This document shows positions 27,601-42,600 of a stretch of DNA of 64,000 nt, piece by piece. Within the stretch, counting starts at the first letter, position 1, and each line of letters opens with the position of its first letter. A program made the position numbers and the translations under genes. The stretch is from Dendrolimus kikuchii. Taxonomy: Eukaryota; Arthropoda; Insecta; Lepidoptera; Lasiocampidae. Below the pieces are notes generated by a model that was not told the DNA's origin, searched no databases, and saw nothing but the letters and a program-made list of their open reading frames with translations. Location of the stretch: the NCBI GenBank assembly GCA_019925095.2, contig CM034411.1:10550001-10614000 (forward strand), read 5' to 3'.

Positions 27601-30600
27601 GAAACTAAAGAAAACATGTTAATGTACTTGTCCACTTTGAAAACCTGCCCGTAAAACTTCAAGTTAAAACTTGGTTATGATTCGTTTTTCCACTTGTCCG
27701 TTGAAGTTTCACTTCTACTATGTGTCCCAGCACACATTTCGATTTTTCGCAGGTTTACTGCAAATTATGATTTGGTTAGGTTAGGTACATTTTAATAAAT
27801 GCATTTTTTATTTAAACATATTTTATCAAACAAAAAAACTGAATTCGATCTGGAACCAAAAAATGCATCCATAGTCTACTTTAAACTTATGCCGCCTCTC
27901 ACCACGTCTAGTCTAAATTTATGCCGCTCCTCCACGCGGCCGTAACGCTTTTTCGTGACAGAAAAATTCTAATACCTCCCGTCTATATAGAAAATTCATT
28001 TCAAAAACCATAATAACGGTAACTAAATAATAAAAGATTAAATACATATTACTTACATAAATTGACATTGGTGCCTATTATCTATAAAATTTAAAAGAGC
28101 GATATAACACAGTCAGGATATGTGTTTTAATGTTTCTTCTTTCTACCACCAGCCGCGCCCAAACTGAACGTGCCGCCTCGTTTCCGTGTCACCGCATACT
28201 TCGACAAGGGCGAGAATGTGGTGATTAAGATTCCGTTCACCGGCCACCCCGTGCCCAAGATCACGTGGGTGCGAGAAGGCGAGACCATCGAGTCTGGACT
28301 GCATTATCACGTTGAAAGGAAAGGTAGGATTCCCAGAGTTATTAATGTTCTATTTAATAGTAACTAGGGTTTTCCCCTAGTTTGATTTCATTTTGATTTT
28401 TATTTAGGTCCGTCCTTGCATAGTATAATGTAGGTAAATCATCGCTCCATCAATTTTGCTGTCTACCTTCTTTCTGTGTTAGGTGACGGTTAACGCAGGA
28501 GGGTATAGGCACGCCGTCTCCTCCTTCTGCGAGCGCGTTATGCTTGCGAAGGAGGAGGCGGAACGGGAGCGTGAGCGCACATCACTGCTCCGCTCCCGCC
28601 AAAGGAGGACGCGTCGGCGCCGGAGGGCCAGCCAGGACCTTCGGCCACCGTAAGCGGGTGGCGCGGGTGGGGCCTCTTGGGGTATAGAGGTTCTCACTCA
28701 CCTGCACATGCCGTCGAGATGGGGGCGTGGCGTGTTCCGCGCGCGCTCACCTCTCCTCTTGTGGGGCGAGTTACAGACCGCCCCACGCCTAGAGAGACTG
28801 AAGATGCCGGGGGTAAAGTAGTCCCCCGGCAGTGGAAGAGGCCTCGCGGGGCCCACGCCTGCCAGGGCTGCGGAGAGGCCAGGTCATATACCCGTAGCCC
28901 TGGCATAAGGCGAAGGACGGAACACCTAGGGGTTTTAGTGGGTATCCCTAACCGGGAGTGGCAATAGCATGGCACCAGTTCTGACTGGGCATGCTAGTGC
29001 CACCCCCGATCTGGCGAATCCCACACTAGGTCGCGAATTATCCCCCCAAGGTTCTGCCCTTGTCGCGGCTTAGTCCTCAATCGGATTTCCCCTGGTTAAA
29101 AAAAAAAATTAAAAAAAAGGAGGGTATAGGCAACTTTTTGAGAATTCATTCGCTGTCAACGTTCAACGACATCACGCCGTGCGCTCATCTGTTGTTTTTT
29201 TAAACCAAATCATTGTAATTACTGGCCGTGCCAATAACTTTTATACCCAATCTGTGTGCAAAGTGATAGATCTCGAGTGAAACCATAGTGCCGTGCGCTG
29301 TTCCCGAGTGCAACCTGAACCGAGCCAGGACAGGGCTGATCTCAAGGTTGATGGAGCTTCTGCTTTTCTAGTGCGAGGATCTGGGACATATCTCTCTCAT
29401 ACAGTCCATAACAATCGAACCACAAAACTACCCGTGGGCTACAGCACCCCAGATTTTTTCGTGAATCGCGTAACAGACAACAAAGTTACTTTCGTATTTA
29501 TAATATTACTGTGTGGATTATATTCTTATGCTATTGTAACTAATTCCGTTAGCAATATACGTCTGGAAGTATTTTGTAACCTTCTTGGACAGTAACATTC
29601 AGTAGATGATATTGTATTATCTTAATTAACACTCAACAAAGTTTTTCATGTTTATTATTCTCAAATAATACGACGCTGTTGAGTAAATAACCTAGTGATC
29701 TAGGATGAATTTTACTCAAAATCGATGATTTTTCAACATGAATCAAACAAATCTCAGGCAGTATCTTGTAAGTTATTTGAGAATGTGATTTCGCTGATCT
29801 TTTGGTAGACATAAGGTTTTTGAAGGAATAAGTACTTTTAAATTATTAATGAGCCTATTCAGACACAATACGCCTATTCCGGTTCTGGCTCCAACATCTT
29901 TGGCGTTATGGTTAGTTGCCATCGACAACAACGACATCCTCCGTACTTAAACGTGACATGAACAGTGACACATAAAATGTCACTCTTACGAACTTCAAGT
30001 CACTTCATTACTTCATTGTATACGTTTAAAATTTTCCAATGAATAAGGAAATACCTCTCGAATTTGGATATCCTCCGTTCCTGTGTCTACAGAGCCTAAT
30101 TCATTAACTTTATTGTTGATTTTCAGAGCGACACGCGATACTGACGATTCGTGACGCTAGCAAAATGGACTCTGGACCATACAGGATCACAGCTGAGAAT
30201 GAACTGGGACAAGACACTGCTATCATCAATATTGAGATCAGCGGTAATTACTTATTTAATGCTAATCTGCTAAGAAAGTACTTTAAATATGCATAATATA
30301 TATCTAATTTCATTGTCAAAACAGCTCCTGTATACTTAAATCCGGACTTAAGTACGGGAAGCATACATACATACATACATACATAACTTCACGCCAGTTC
30401 CCTTGCGGGGTAGGCACGAACAACAGAGCGCCATTTAGGCTTATTCTTACACACCTCACTTGCTTCTTTGACATTCATAACTCTTGTCATGCACGCTCGT
30501 CTGTTCTTAAGGCTCCTAACATCACCTTCTGCTAGTACACGATCAATTTGATCATGGAAAGTGTGTCGTGGCCTTCCACGACTTCTGCATCCATCCACTT

Positions 30601-33600
30601 TTGCATTGTATATCTGTTTATTCATTCTTTCATCATGCATTCTTTCTACATGCCCGAACCACCGGAGCATTCCTTTCCTTACCTTCACCCCGACACTCTC
30701 TTTCAGACCAACTCTCTTTCTTACTTCGGTATTACGAACGCGGTCCGCGAGCGTCACTCTGCAGATTTTGCGCAGTGCTCGCATCTCGACCGCGTTTGGA
30801 AGCGTTTAAAAAAAATCGGCTAGGATACTTTTGCAATATAACTAGGATAAAATGTGTATACCTATATAATTTTACAATGGGAAGTAAAAAATAAAAATGG
30901 AAATAAAACAAAAATGTACATATATTGAACTATATAATAATAATAATTGATAAGAAAAGAGTCAGATTCAGAATTCAAAATGTATGTTATTTATAATCGA
31001 TAAGATACAATATTGTATTTTCAATTCATTGCAACAATAAAAGCTACCGTCTCGAGTTTTTATATTCATATATTTTTTGTTGTTGTTGCGAACCTGGCAA
31101 TCAGACAAACGGGGTCCATCTAACGCAAAGTGATTGCCGTCGCCTATAGAAGTTTGCAACATCAGGGACGAAGCCATCGGCATTTTTTTTTGCAGGAGGT
31201 CAGCAGACAGACAGACGGCCCACTTGATGGAAAGCGGTTACTATCGCCTATAGATATTTGCAACACCAAAGGTGCTACAAATGCGCTGCTGCTCTCTTAA
31301 GAGAGACTGTAACCTGATCACTAATGCCGGAACACAACTCATGGTTGTTATGGCGACATACTTTAGACCAGGGGTGGTAGCCATCCAGTCTGGCAAATGC
31401 CCTACCACCTGGCTGTGGGTTGTTTTGGTCGCCTCTTACGACAGGCCGCCCGGCCGCAGGAAAATTGTATTCTTTCTCCGTTCCTGCACAGATAAACGGC
31501 ATTGCCTGTAGCATGGAATAAAGAGGATGGGATAGAAGAGGTGGAATAATCTGTTTTGCTTGAATGTAGTACACATAATAAATAATGACCATAGATAAAA
31601 ATAAAAACTAAATGATTAAAATGAACAAGTTGGCGGTAGACTAAATAAATACTAAAACATTACTCATTGTCACTTCACATATTTGTCTTCCGTAATACGG
31701 CTATGGAAAAGTAGGCAAAACGTCAGAATAAAAATCAAATAAAATACCGTACTTGAAACGATTAAAACATGTTTTTATTATATTTTCCTACTGCTTATTT
31801 CTTAATATTAAAAATATCTACGAATTTTCAGATCGCCCTGACGCGCCACGATTCCCAGCCGTGGACAACATCGGCGTGGACTCGCTGGCCCTCAGTTGGA
31901 AGGCGCCTGTATGGGACGGAGGATCGGACATCACCAACTACTTGGTCGAGAAACGGGAACATCCTATGACCAGCTGGATACGTGTTGGCAACACCAGGTA
32001 ATGCTTCTTTCTTATTTAAATATGACTTCCACGTTTTATGGATGTAGCCCGGCATTGAGTGTTCATAAATTTTCATCTCTTAGGATGATATTGAACGAAA
32101 GTGGCACCAGACTTAAGTAACCCCTAACTCGATCTCTTGTCGTCGCCTCTGTTGACGCCAAATATTTTTTTTTTCACCATAAAGCCAGAAAATTCGCTTC
32201 GTATTATTATGGTATAATTAAAAGAAATCAATAAGAATTTTTAGATTGTTGCATATTTCATACAAAATCTTGATCTATACGATTTGAAAATCCTACAGAT
32301 TAAACAGCATCTTCAAAGTTACCACTGACAAGTCCGTATGACTTTCTTTTAGCATAACCTTTAACTAACTTCGCTTGTAATCGGTTCTTATATTTTACTG
32401 CCAATTCATTTGTCTTAGAACGGTTTTCAATCATCAGACAAAAGTTATTAGTCAAATAAATTATAACCTGACAATTCAATAGTAAAACCATCCAACTATT
32501 TCATTCATACAACTGTCATTTTTAATTTTTCCACATTGTGTTTCATTCTATGAATAACTTTTATCTAGTGATTGAAAAATCGGCCCTTTATGGTTAAAAC
32601 TCAACATAAACCCCATACAGATAAAGTCCATTTTCTACTAATGGTAAGGTAAAATAATGTGTAGTAAGAGATAGAAACCTGGCTTTAATATACAAAACGT
32701 TTTAGGTTCACAACAATGGCGATAACCGGTTTGGTACCAGGAAAGCAATACGAGTTCAGAGTGTACGCTGAGAACATCTACGGCAGGTCAGAGCCCAGCG
32801 AACCCACTTCGCTTGTCCAGACCAAGGCTATCGTCAAGAAAGAGTTCAAGAAGAAGGAATACCCTGGTAATATTATTTTTGATTCTGTAATAATAAAACA
32901 GATCTTGAGGATCCGAGTCCTTACTCGGATTTGTTTTTATTTTAAGTTTAATCTAGTCTAAAATACAGTACGTGCAAAAATTTAATGCGTCTGGAGAAAA
33001 ATTAGCTGCAGGATTTTACCCAAGTCTAGTAAAGTGTTAACATTTTTTACACCTGGTAGCATAATAGTGTTAAAAAGATGAAATGAGAACTCGAATAACG
33101 GACGAACAAGAGGGCAACACTTCCGTACGAACTCGTATACCTTATAATTCTGATTTGCACAATGTTGTGTACGAACCTCAAGGACGCATTTAAGTTTTGC
33201 TCGTACTATATGTAATACATGTTTCCATTCTTCTTCTTCACCCAATCGAATTCCTTTGCTGGACTTAGGTCTCCCAAGTTTGCGCCAATTTTATTCATTA
33301 TTAAACAACAATGCTAATTCTGACATTTTATTTTAGTTTTAAAAATAATCATATTATTTTGTAGCCATGATAGTCTATCCGATAGTTTAAAGCTATTTTT
33401 ATGACAATATTTATTGGTGGAAAATCGAAAGTCTCCTGCGTCCATATTCACGAACCTTAAATGAGTAAGGCTTCTGGCCAAAATGGTAAAATATACAAAA
33501 TTGTTCTCTCGAGTTCTAAATAATACATTTCAATTAGTTTCTCTCTGTTATCGCTTAAACTTCACTTTCCTAAACCAGAGCGACCTCGATCAACCGAAGT

Positions 33601-36600
33601 AAAAATTGTTTTGTTTTAGTCTGAACATTTACATTTGTTCGAGATAACATCAGAATCAACCCGTGTGTAAAAAGCAGTGAAGATTGCTTGGTCATTTTAA
33701 AAAGGAATTCATCATCAAACCAGTCATGTTTTTAGAATTATCTACTAACAACGGATTTAAATCGAATATATTTTGTGTCGTAGTTGACGAAACTGGCAAA
33801 CGCATCCGCACCAACGCTGACCACGGCCCGATCAAGGACTACGATAGCTACGTGTTCGATATCTACAGCAAATACGTTCCGCAGCCAGTTGACATTAACA
33901 CTTGCTCAGTATACGACAAATACGACATTCTCGAAGAGATTGGTAAGTTGATGCAAAGTATATCTGGCCTTAGACGGTTTGTGCTGCTATTTAGAGGATT
34001 TGCAGTGTTATTAGCGACATTAGAGAACTAGAGTTGTAGTAGCCTTTGAAACTGTATGGATTATCCTTAGGAAGTATACTTAGTATCCTTAGGAAGTATA
34101 CTTACGTAAAGTTCTTAGGAACTATATGTGTTTTTAGAGATTAATTTGTGTATTTTCTGGGTATTTGATTTAATATTGAAAATATTTTTTATAAATTTGG
34201 CATTTGGGACACTTAAGAATTTGCATCCGTGCAGGAACGGAGAAAGAATACAATTTCCTGCGGCCGGGCGGCCTGTCGTAAGAGGCGACTTAACAACCCA
34301 CAGCCAGGTGGTAGGGCGTTTGCCCGACTGGATAGCTACCACCCCTGGTCTAAAGTATGTCGCCATAACAACCTTGAGTTGTGTTCTGGCATTAGTGACC
34401 AGGTTCCAGTCTCCCTTAAGAGAGCAGCAGCGCATTTGTAGCAACTTTGGTGTTGCAAATGTCCATAGGCGATGGTAACCGCTTTCCATCAAGTGGGCCG
34501 TCTGCCTGTCTGTTGATCTCCTGCATTAAAAAAATATTCCATTCTAATATCAGTGACAGGAGTAAAAAAGTCAAAGTAAAAGTTATAAAATAGTTAGTTT
34601 TTTTTTAATATAGTATTATTATCGTGCCACTATCTGAAACGTAGCAATCGTAAAAATATTGCACCCATAAGATAGGTGCTGTTCTCAATGTGAATCTGCT
34701 CTAAGAGAATTTTGTTTTTTTACTTTTATTTTTAAGATGTTTTTGCTGTATTAAGAGATTTGTATAAAATTCTTAGAAGGGTTGTGTAGTAGTCTTGAGG
34801 AATTTTGTAGTATTCCTACGTATCAAAGAAGTCAGCTAGTTTTCTTTAAATAATATAAACAATGATTACTTTCACGACTTATAATATTGGCTTAGGTTGG
34901 CTAATATCAAATCAAAACCACTACTAATTTCTTTTATTAAATTTTGTTGAAATACTAAATAGGCTGGAATCATTCAATTAGATAATGTTAGTGATTTAAT
35001 TCAAACTTATCATAAGTACGCATGTGAAGTTAAACACAATATAACCGAAGTGATTATTTAAAAAAAAAAAAATTATAAACGCAACGTAAAGCATGGAAAT
35101 TAAATATTTAGAACTAAAACACGCACTCACGAAGTTGCTTGAAAGACAACAATGAAATTTTCAAGTTTTTTTTTCCATTAACATAGCCACTACTAACCTA
35201 ACGTAGTTTTTACGGTCGAATTTTACTGTCCCGTGGATATTTATCGGTATTTTTAGTAAGTTTTGTTTTGTGTATTATAAAATAAAATTTGAAACAATAA
35301 ATAATTCCTCAAGAAACAGCTTATATTTATAAAGAATAAATGAGACTTAAAATATCAGATACCATTATAGATAGTGTAGGTGACTTTTCCCTGTTCGCCG
35401 GAACTTTCGTCACTGCCTGCAATTAATCCTTATTTTTAATATTTCATTAGTACGTAATGTTAATATTGATCTATTCCTACGATATATTTTATTTGTTTTT
35501 GTTTTTATACATTCTTAGTTTTGCATTCGCATGCTTTGCGTCTACTTTTATTTTAGAAATATTTATCTGCCACGAGTTGTCTGGAAGAGATAGCTTTTTA
35601 ACCAAAAGGCCGTCCTTTCTATACAATCACAATAGTACTAGTTTGTAAGTTTTCTGTAAAACTTTAATGACCATATTTACAACTTGATATCATTATGTCA
35701 AATGCGTTACAGACGTAGAACAAAGGACTGAAGTTTACAATACATATAGTATAGATTTAAATATCCAATAAGTATCCATAGGATTAAACTCCACACTAGA
35801 CATTCCGTATGATGTAGTGAAAGGAGTTTCGACCCTAAAACACGTGAACATAATGATGAATTTCGCAGGTGACTTCGTGAGGGCAACATCTAGACGGAAA
35901 CCATCTGGAGGTCTGTGTGTGAATAGATCGATGTAGCGCATAATCTATCTCTGCATCTCTCTGTCTCACACGCATACTATTATTATAATAATAATTATTA
36001 TTATATTTAACAATGTGCAATGCGTATTATTATTCTTTATATTTTAGCTGAAAGCATGTCTATGCACTTTTATATAAGCAATTGAGAATAGAAAATAATG
36101 AGAAATAATAATAATATTCGAACATCAGTCAGATATATATTGTTTCCTTTTATATCAAATATTTAACGTCTAACGTAGGTTGTCAGCTCCCTTATTATAC
36201 CATAATATGTTTTTGGACAATGTTAACCCCTTAGTATTAACTGGCTAGTTTGCTCATTTGTTTAAATTAAACATTTAAAAACCTGGTACCTTATTTAACC
36301 CCAAAAATGACATACTACTTATATTTAATAATTGAATTTGGATATACGAAATACAGTTTTGTTGTATTTTACTTATAAAATAATTAGTGCCCTATTTTAA
36401 ACCGATAATTTTATGACTCCTTTTTTAATACAGCATAATTATGTCGGTCTGTTTTTGTGATTTTGGGTCTAAATCAATAAGCGTCATATTAAACCAATTG
36501 TAGAAAGTTTTAATAACTTTTTCGCGTAAATAGCAATTGGATTACTCTGTTATTTTGTTAAATACAGCTTTATTTATATCTGAATCAAGTGGAACACGCA

Positions 36601-39600
36601 AACAGTTGAGCTGAATCTGAATTACACTTCTCATATTTAATCAATGAATTGAGACCTATTTTGGGTATTCTTACTAACATAATTTAGGCTCTTCCTTTCC
36701 AGTGATATTATGAGTATTTATTATATTTTATGCGAAATATTATTAAGTTTATTTTCATTACTACTCTATTAAGCAGTAGTTAATGCACGAGTTTGCGCTT
36801 CGTATTATTCATATCTTTATTATAGTTATGCAAAAATAGTGCGTTTTTATTACTTTTCTATCACGATTGGCAGTAGAATATCAATTAGATATACCTTTTA
36901 TTTAGGGCTTATGCAGATATTTAATGCAATTAATATTATCTCTTTGTAAATTTTAATTTAATTCCATTCACTGTTCTTGTTGATCGCACATCATACTACC
37001 TTTATTCCCAACATCATTATCCTAGCATTAAATTCTAACTGCGTTCGGACTATCTGCGTTTAAATTTAGGATCCATTTTCCTACTTTTATTTTCCTATTC
37101 GCAAGGTCTTTGCCATCTCTAATTGAGAGATCAAACCAGCATATCTTGAGCGTCTTTTATTGGGACTAGCTTTATTCCCAGTAGTTTATTAATCAGTTGC
37201 TTGAACACCTTAAATTTGCTTTCCTATTTTCTCTTTCTTTGTCTATTGTTGTATACGTCTTTAGTAACACCACAAATCTTTATAATAATATCTGCCTTCG
37301 CGCACAATCATGTTTCTCTTTTTTGACCTATCTTTACTCTTATATCCAAGTTTAACAATATTTTTGTCATATGATTTGCATTCCTCATAATATGCTCATA
37401 TCACCTTAAACTTCTTTCTCTCAACCTTGTAGCCACGGGTGCAACTTTCAAAGACCCCTTTGAGCTCGTTTATCATCTTAACCATTCTCTTAACACTACA
37501 CATTCACCTCATCATGTTGATTTCGGCTGAGTATAGAATTTCTTTCTTTACTAAGCCCAAAGTATTTGAAGATTTGTTACTCAAGACATATTAATTTATT
37601 TCGTTTGTTTAATCGGAACACTAACAGTACACATATTATGTCAAAAAACAAATCGTTTATTATATACATTTTGATGATGATACAATTTTAAGCCGTTTAG
37701 GATCGTTCAATATCTGCATAAGTCCAACAGCCCTCCAATATTCGGCAGAAATTAAATTATTTTCAAAATTTTCCCAAAAACACGAGCATGAGGTGAGCTT
37801 TATGTTAAATGTTGTAGGCACAGGCGCGTTTGGTGTTGTCCATCGTTGTCGTGAACGTGCCACTGGCAATTACTTTGCTGCTAAGTTCATTCCCGTCACC
37901 GGTGCTATGGAGAAGGAGCTAATCAAGAAGGAGATCGATATCATGAACCAATTGCACCACAGGAAATTGATCAATCTACATGATGCATTTGAAGATGATG
38001 ACGAGATGGTGCTTATATTCGAGTTGTAAGTATTTCTAAAAACTATTAATTTTGGTAACAGAATATCTTAACAGCATCTAGCTGTTTATATGGATTTACA
38101 AGAGTCTAATTTATCTGTTAGCTTCCGTAATTTTAATATGAATAGCATTAATAGCGAAATTGTTGAAAAAGTTAATTTAATAACGATTTTACTTTAAAGG
38201 TGCGTTCTTTTTTATAGTCATTGCATTTAATATTTGCTCGTGTGATATTCGAATCCGGATCCTATGAAAAATTCAATTTTCCTGAATGAAACGTATTTTT
38301 TCTGCTTTAGAGCTTTATGTTTTATATATTTTTACAATTATCATTTGCCGACGTTGATGGAAAACATCGCAAGGAAAGCTGCACATTGCAGCACTCAATA
38401 TCTGAAATTCCCAGTTGACTTTTAACATGTGTTGTTAAACAATCGGTTCCTCTAAAATAGGAAGAACTAAACCCAACAGTAGGATGATGCATATTGGATG
38501 ATACCTTTATCATGAATATAAGACTGAGCTATCCCGTAATATTCATTAGTGATTTAATTTTAAGTTCTTTATTATAGCAAATTTAATCAATCTTTAATTT
38601 CAGCTTATCCGGTGGTGAGTTGTTCGAACGTATTACGGAGCCAGGCTACAATATGAGCGAGGCAGAAGCAGCACATTATATGAGGCAGATCTGCGAGGGC
38701 GTCAGGCATATGCACGAACAGAACATAATCCATTTGGATCTGAAACCAGAGAACGTCATGTGCCAGACAAGAACTGGAACCGATGTTAAGGTTAGTTGAA
38801 GGTTAACTGGTCAGTTATGTCATTCAAAAAATGAAATTCTTTACACCTGTTAAAATATAAAACGAGAATTCTAGAAACCAACAGACAATCCTAGTATAGT
38901 ACGAACAAAACTTAAATGCGTTCTTGAAGTTTGTACATGTAATTGCGCAGATTTGGTTCACGAAGTGTTACATACGCAGATAAGAGGCAAGAGTATTGCA
39001 ATCTCGCTCTGCCGCTATCCGGGTTTATCCAGACTTCCATAGCATTTCTTTCACACTATTACATTCTTGTGTATTAAACGTATGTGCGCAAACTCACGAA
39101 AGTAATTATTTTAGAGGCGCATTTTAGATTTACGCGCACTTTACGTTGCCTTGATGGTTAGTTCTTGAGCAGTTTCGCAACCTTAAGAGAGAAACTTTCA
39201 GACAGATTATGTCCAGGGGGCTTTAAGGAGTCGATTTTTGAGAATTGCTTTTTTAAATTGACATTCTGGTAAACTTCCACATTATTTCGATACTCGGACA
39301 AATATAACGAATCGTACCTCGTATAAATATCACTTTTCACCTTACTTTTCACTTAAATTTTGGCATTGATTGTGAAATCAGAGCATGCACTTCAATTTTA
39401 CAAGTATACATTTCTCGTATTAATATATGTTTTTGAATTTCTTCATAAATAGATAATCGACTTCGGTCTGGCGACCAAACTGGATCCGAACGAAGTGGTA
39501 AAGATCTCAACGGGCACCGCCGAGTTCGCTGCGCCGGAGATAGTTGAACGCGAGCCGGTCGGCTTCTACACTGATATGTGGGCCGTTGGTGTCCTCGCAT

Positions 39601-42600
39601 ACGTTTTGTAAGTGCTATTGAGTAATTATGATTATGATTCCGTGTGAGCCTTTGGAGGAACCATTTCAGCTATAGCCTTTTTTGATTGGGACATGACAGT
39701 GTGGTAGACTGGGGCTCGCTGGCTATTTGCCGAAATAGCCACTAAAATACCTCAGTGTTCTTCATCTGACCAGAAATCAAGACTATGGGACAAAAGCAGA
39801 GTCAACGACCCGTTACCCTTGTTTGTGGGCAGGTCTTTGTTTAGGTTGGGGATAGTTGCCTGCTTTAAGCAAAAAAATAACTTACAATATATTTACAGAA
39901 TTGTTCTTTGTCAAACTGCAACGCAGTTTACCAGCAACGTTTTCATGGATCAGAACTATTATACCTTATAACTGTTACCTTATATTTATACTCTCTTATC
40001 TAGTTTGAATTTGCCTTACAATATTTATCACCGATATCTAAGAAACGTATGCACCAAATCTCGCGAAGGTTGGTTCAAAGTGTGATTGGTGGAAGCACAC
40101 GCGTTTTAATTAAATGACGTAGAAACAAATCGCTTACAACTATCATACACTGATAGTACACTTAAAATTTTTGAAAATCTCTAAATTGATTCACTAATGT
40201 CATTTTATATACATTCGACATACTAATATTATGTTATCGTTTCTCACAGATTATCAGGTCTGTCGCCGTTCGCTGGCAACAACGACATCGAAACGCTGAA
40301 GAACGTGAAGGCTTGCGACTGGGAGTTCGACGAAGAGGCTTTCCAGCACGTCTCGGACGACGCCAAGGACTTCATCAGAAGGCTGCTCATCAAGAGCCAG
40401 GAGTAAGTCCCTAAATCCTACTTGACCGTGTTACATTTTTAATTGGGTATTATAGAGAAATATATACATATATTTCATGTTTAATACGTATATTTGCAAA
40501 GCGTTTTATTCATTTAATCAAAACCCGTAACACAGGAGAAGTCTTAATTGCATTATTTATTTTATAGAACATGTCTACTTTAACAATAACATAATAAGAA
40601 TTTATATTTATAACTTATATTTTTAACTTTCGTACTGTTTTCCAGTACTAACAGTCTCAGCATTTACTGCTTGATAACACCCAGCATAGCTTCGCTCTGT
40701 TCGGCAGACGAAGAATGAATGCCCCGTAATAGGCGATTTCGCTTCCTTTTATTGTCAAACCAACAACACCCGTCTTTACATTTTAGCAATCATATAATCT
40801 AAAGCTTGTTACAAAGGTTATAAAAATCCTAAAAAGATTTATCAAGTACCCAACAATACAAATATTACCATATAAATATGTTCCAGTTTTTATTAAGGTA
40901 AAACACACTTACTCAATAAATCAAGTTAAGGTATTTTAAGAAAAGTACCCTCAATTCAAAGTCAATGAATCTCAGCACGGCAAAAACATATTTCATTTAT
41001 TAAATATTTCCATATAATATATCAACTGCATGGCGTCATAAAATATTGAATGTGGTACAGTCATGCTGGAATCATTATCTTGATTAATGCTTCTTGGTCC
41101 TGCTTGATTGGTGTTATACCACGCTCTGACTGAACATCGGCGTGAAACGATTAGTCTTGAGGTAATAGTATTTCGTACAATGAGTGAGAATTCCGATGGT
41201 CCACTTTCCTCTCTTCTTGTTTCATCTTCTCCGTCCCATCCCCTATTCCATTACTCTGTCCCATCCCCACTATCTCAAACCTCTTGTCTGAAGTTTTCCT
41301 GAACGTTATACGGGCAGGAACGGAGAAAGAACACAACGGCCTATCGTAACAGGCGATAAAACTACCCATAGCCAGGCGGTAGGGTATTTGCCCGTCTGGA
41401 TGGCTACCACTCCTAATTTAGAGTATGCCTTCGTAACAACCTTGAGTTGTGTTCCAGTATTAGTGTTTAGGTTCCAGTCTCCCAAGCGGCAGCACAGTGG
41501 TAGCACCTTTGGTGTTAGAAATGTCCAGAGACGATGGTAACCGTTTTCCATCGTGTGGGGCGTCTTTTTTTATTTTATTTTTTTATTGCAGGAGTTCAGC
41601 AGACAGGCAGACGGCCCACTTGATGGAAAGCGGTTACTATCACCTATGGACATTTGTAACACCAAAGATGCTACAAATGCGCTGCTGTTCTCTTAAGGAA
41701 GACTGGAACCTGGTCACTCATGCCGGAACACAACTCAAGGTTGTTATGGCGGCATGCTCTAGACCAGGGTTGGTAGCCATCCAGTCGGGCAAATGCCCTA
41801 CCACCTGGCTATGGGTTGTTTTGTCGCCTCCTACGACAGGCCGCCCGGCCGCAGGAATTTGTATTCTTTCTCCGTTCCTGCACGGATTCCTGCGTCTGCC
41901 TGTCTGCTAAACTCATGTATTAATATAAATCTCCCTATCCGATCCTAAAGGTTGAAAACACGTTGTCTTCGACCATGGTGTCGCAAATGTTTATAGGCGA
42001 CAGTAGTAACCACTTCCCGTGACCTGGGCCGTCTGCCCGTCAGTTTTCTTATTTAAAGGAAACTTTTTTTTTAGACGAAAACAGTTAAACTTTGAAAAGA
42101 GAGTTATCAAGACTTCCATTTATTCAGGAAACGCATGACAGCCCACGAGTGCTTGATGCACAAGTGGTTGGCAGGCGATGCGGCCGCCGCGAGGACTGCC
42201 ACCATCGAAGCCAGGCGATACGAGGCGATGCGCAACAGGCTCAGGGAGAGATACGAGGTCAGTGTTGCGTTTCTATTTAATTATCAATTTTAAAATAACT
42301 TTAGCTTTAATGTTTCCTTAAAACATATACCATTAGATGGTAGTGTGTTTACCAGTCTACCCTGATTTAGATTATGCCTTCGTAACAATCTAGAGTTGTG
42401 TTCCGGCATTAGTGGCCAGGTTTCAGTCTCCGTTTACAGAGCCGCAACACATTGGTAAGCACCTTTGGTGTTACAAATATCCATAGGCGATGGTAACCTC
42501 TTTCCATCAGGTGGGCTGCCTGCCTGTCTGCTGAAGTCCTGCAATAAAAAATAAAAAAATGTTTTCACCAAAGATTGCTTGCAACAATATTTGTCCAACC

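Noticed and set aside
28479..28975. GC-rich ORFs on both strands near 28.5-29.0 kb looking like a small gene
   Set aside because: The block is an inserted LINE end with target duplications and an A-tail; only its first part is a remnant of coding sequence.
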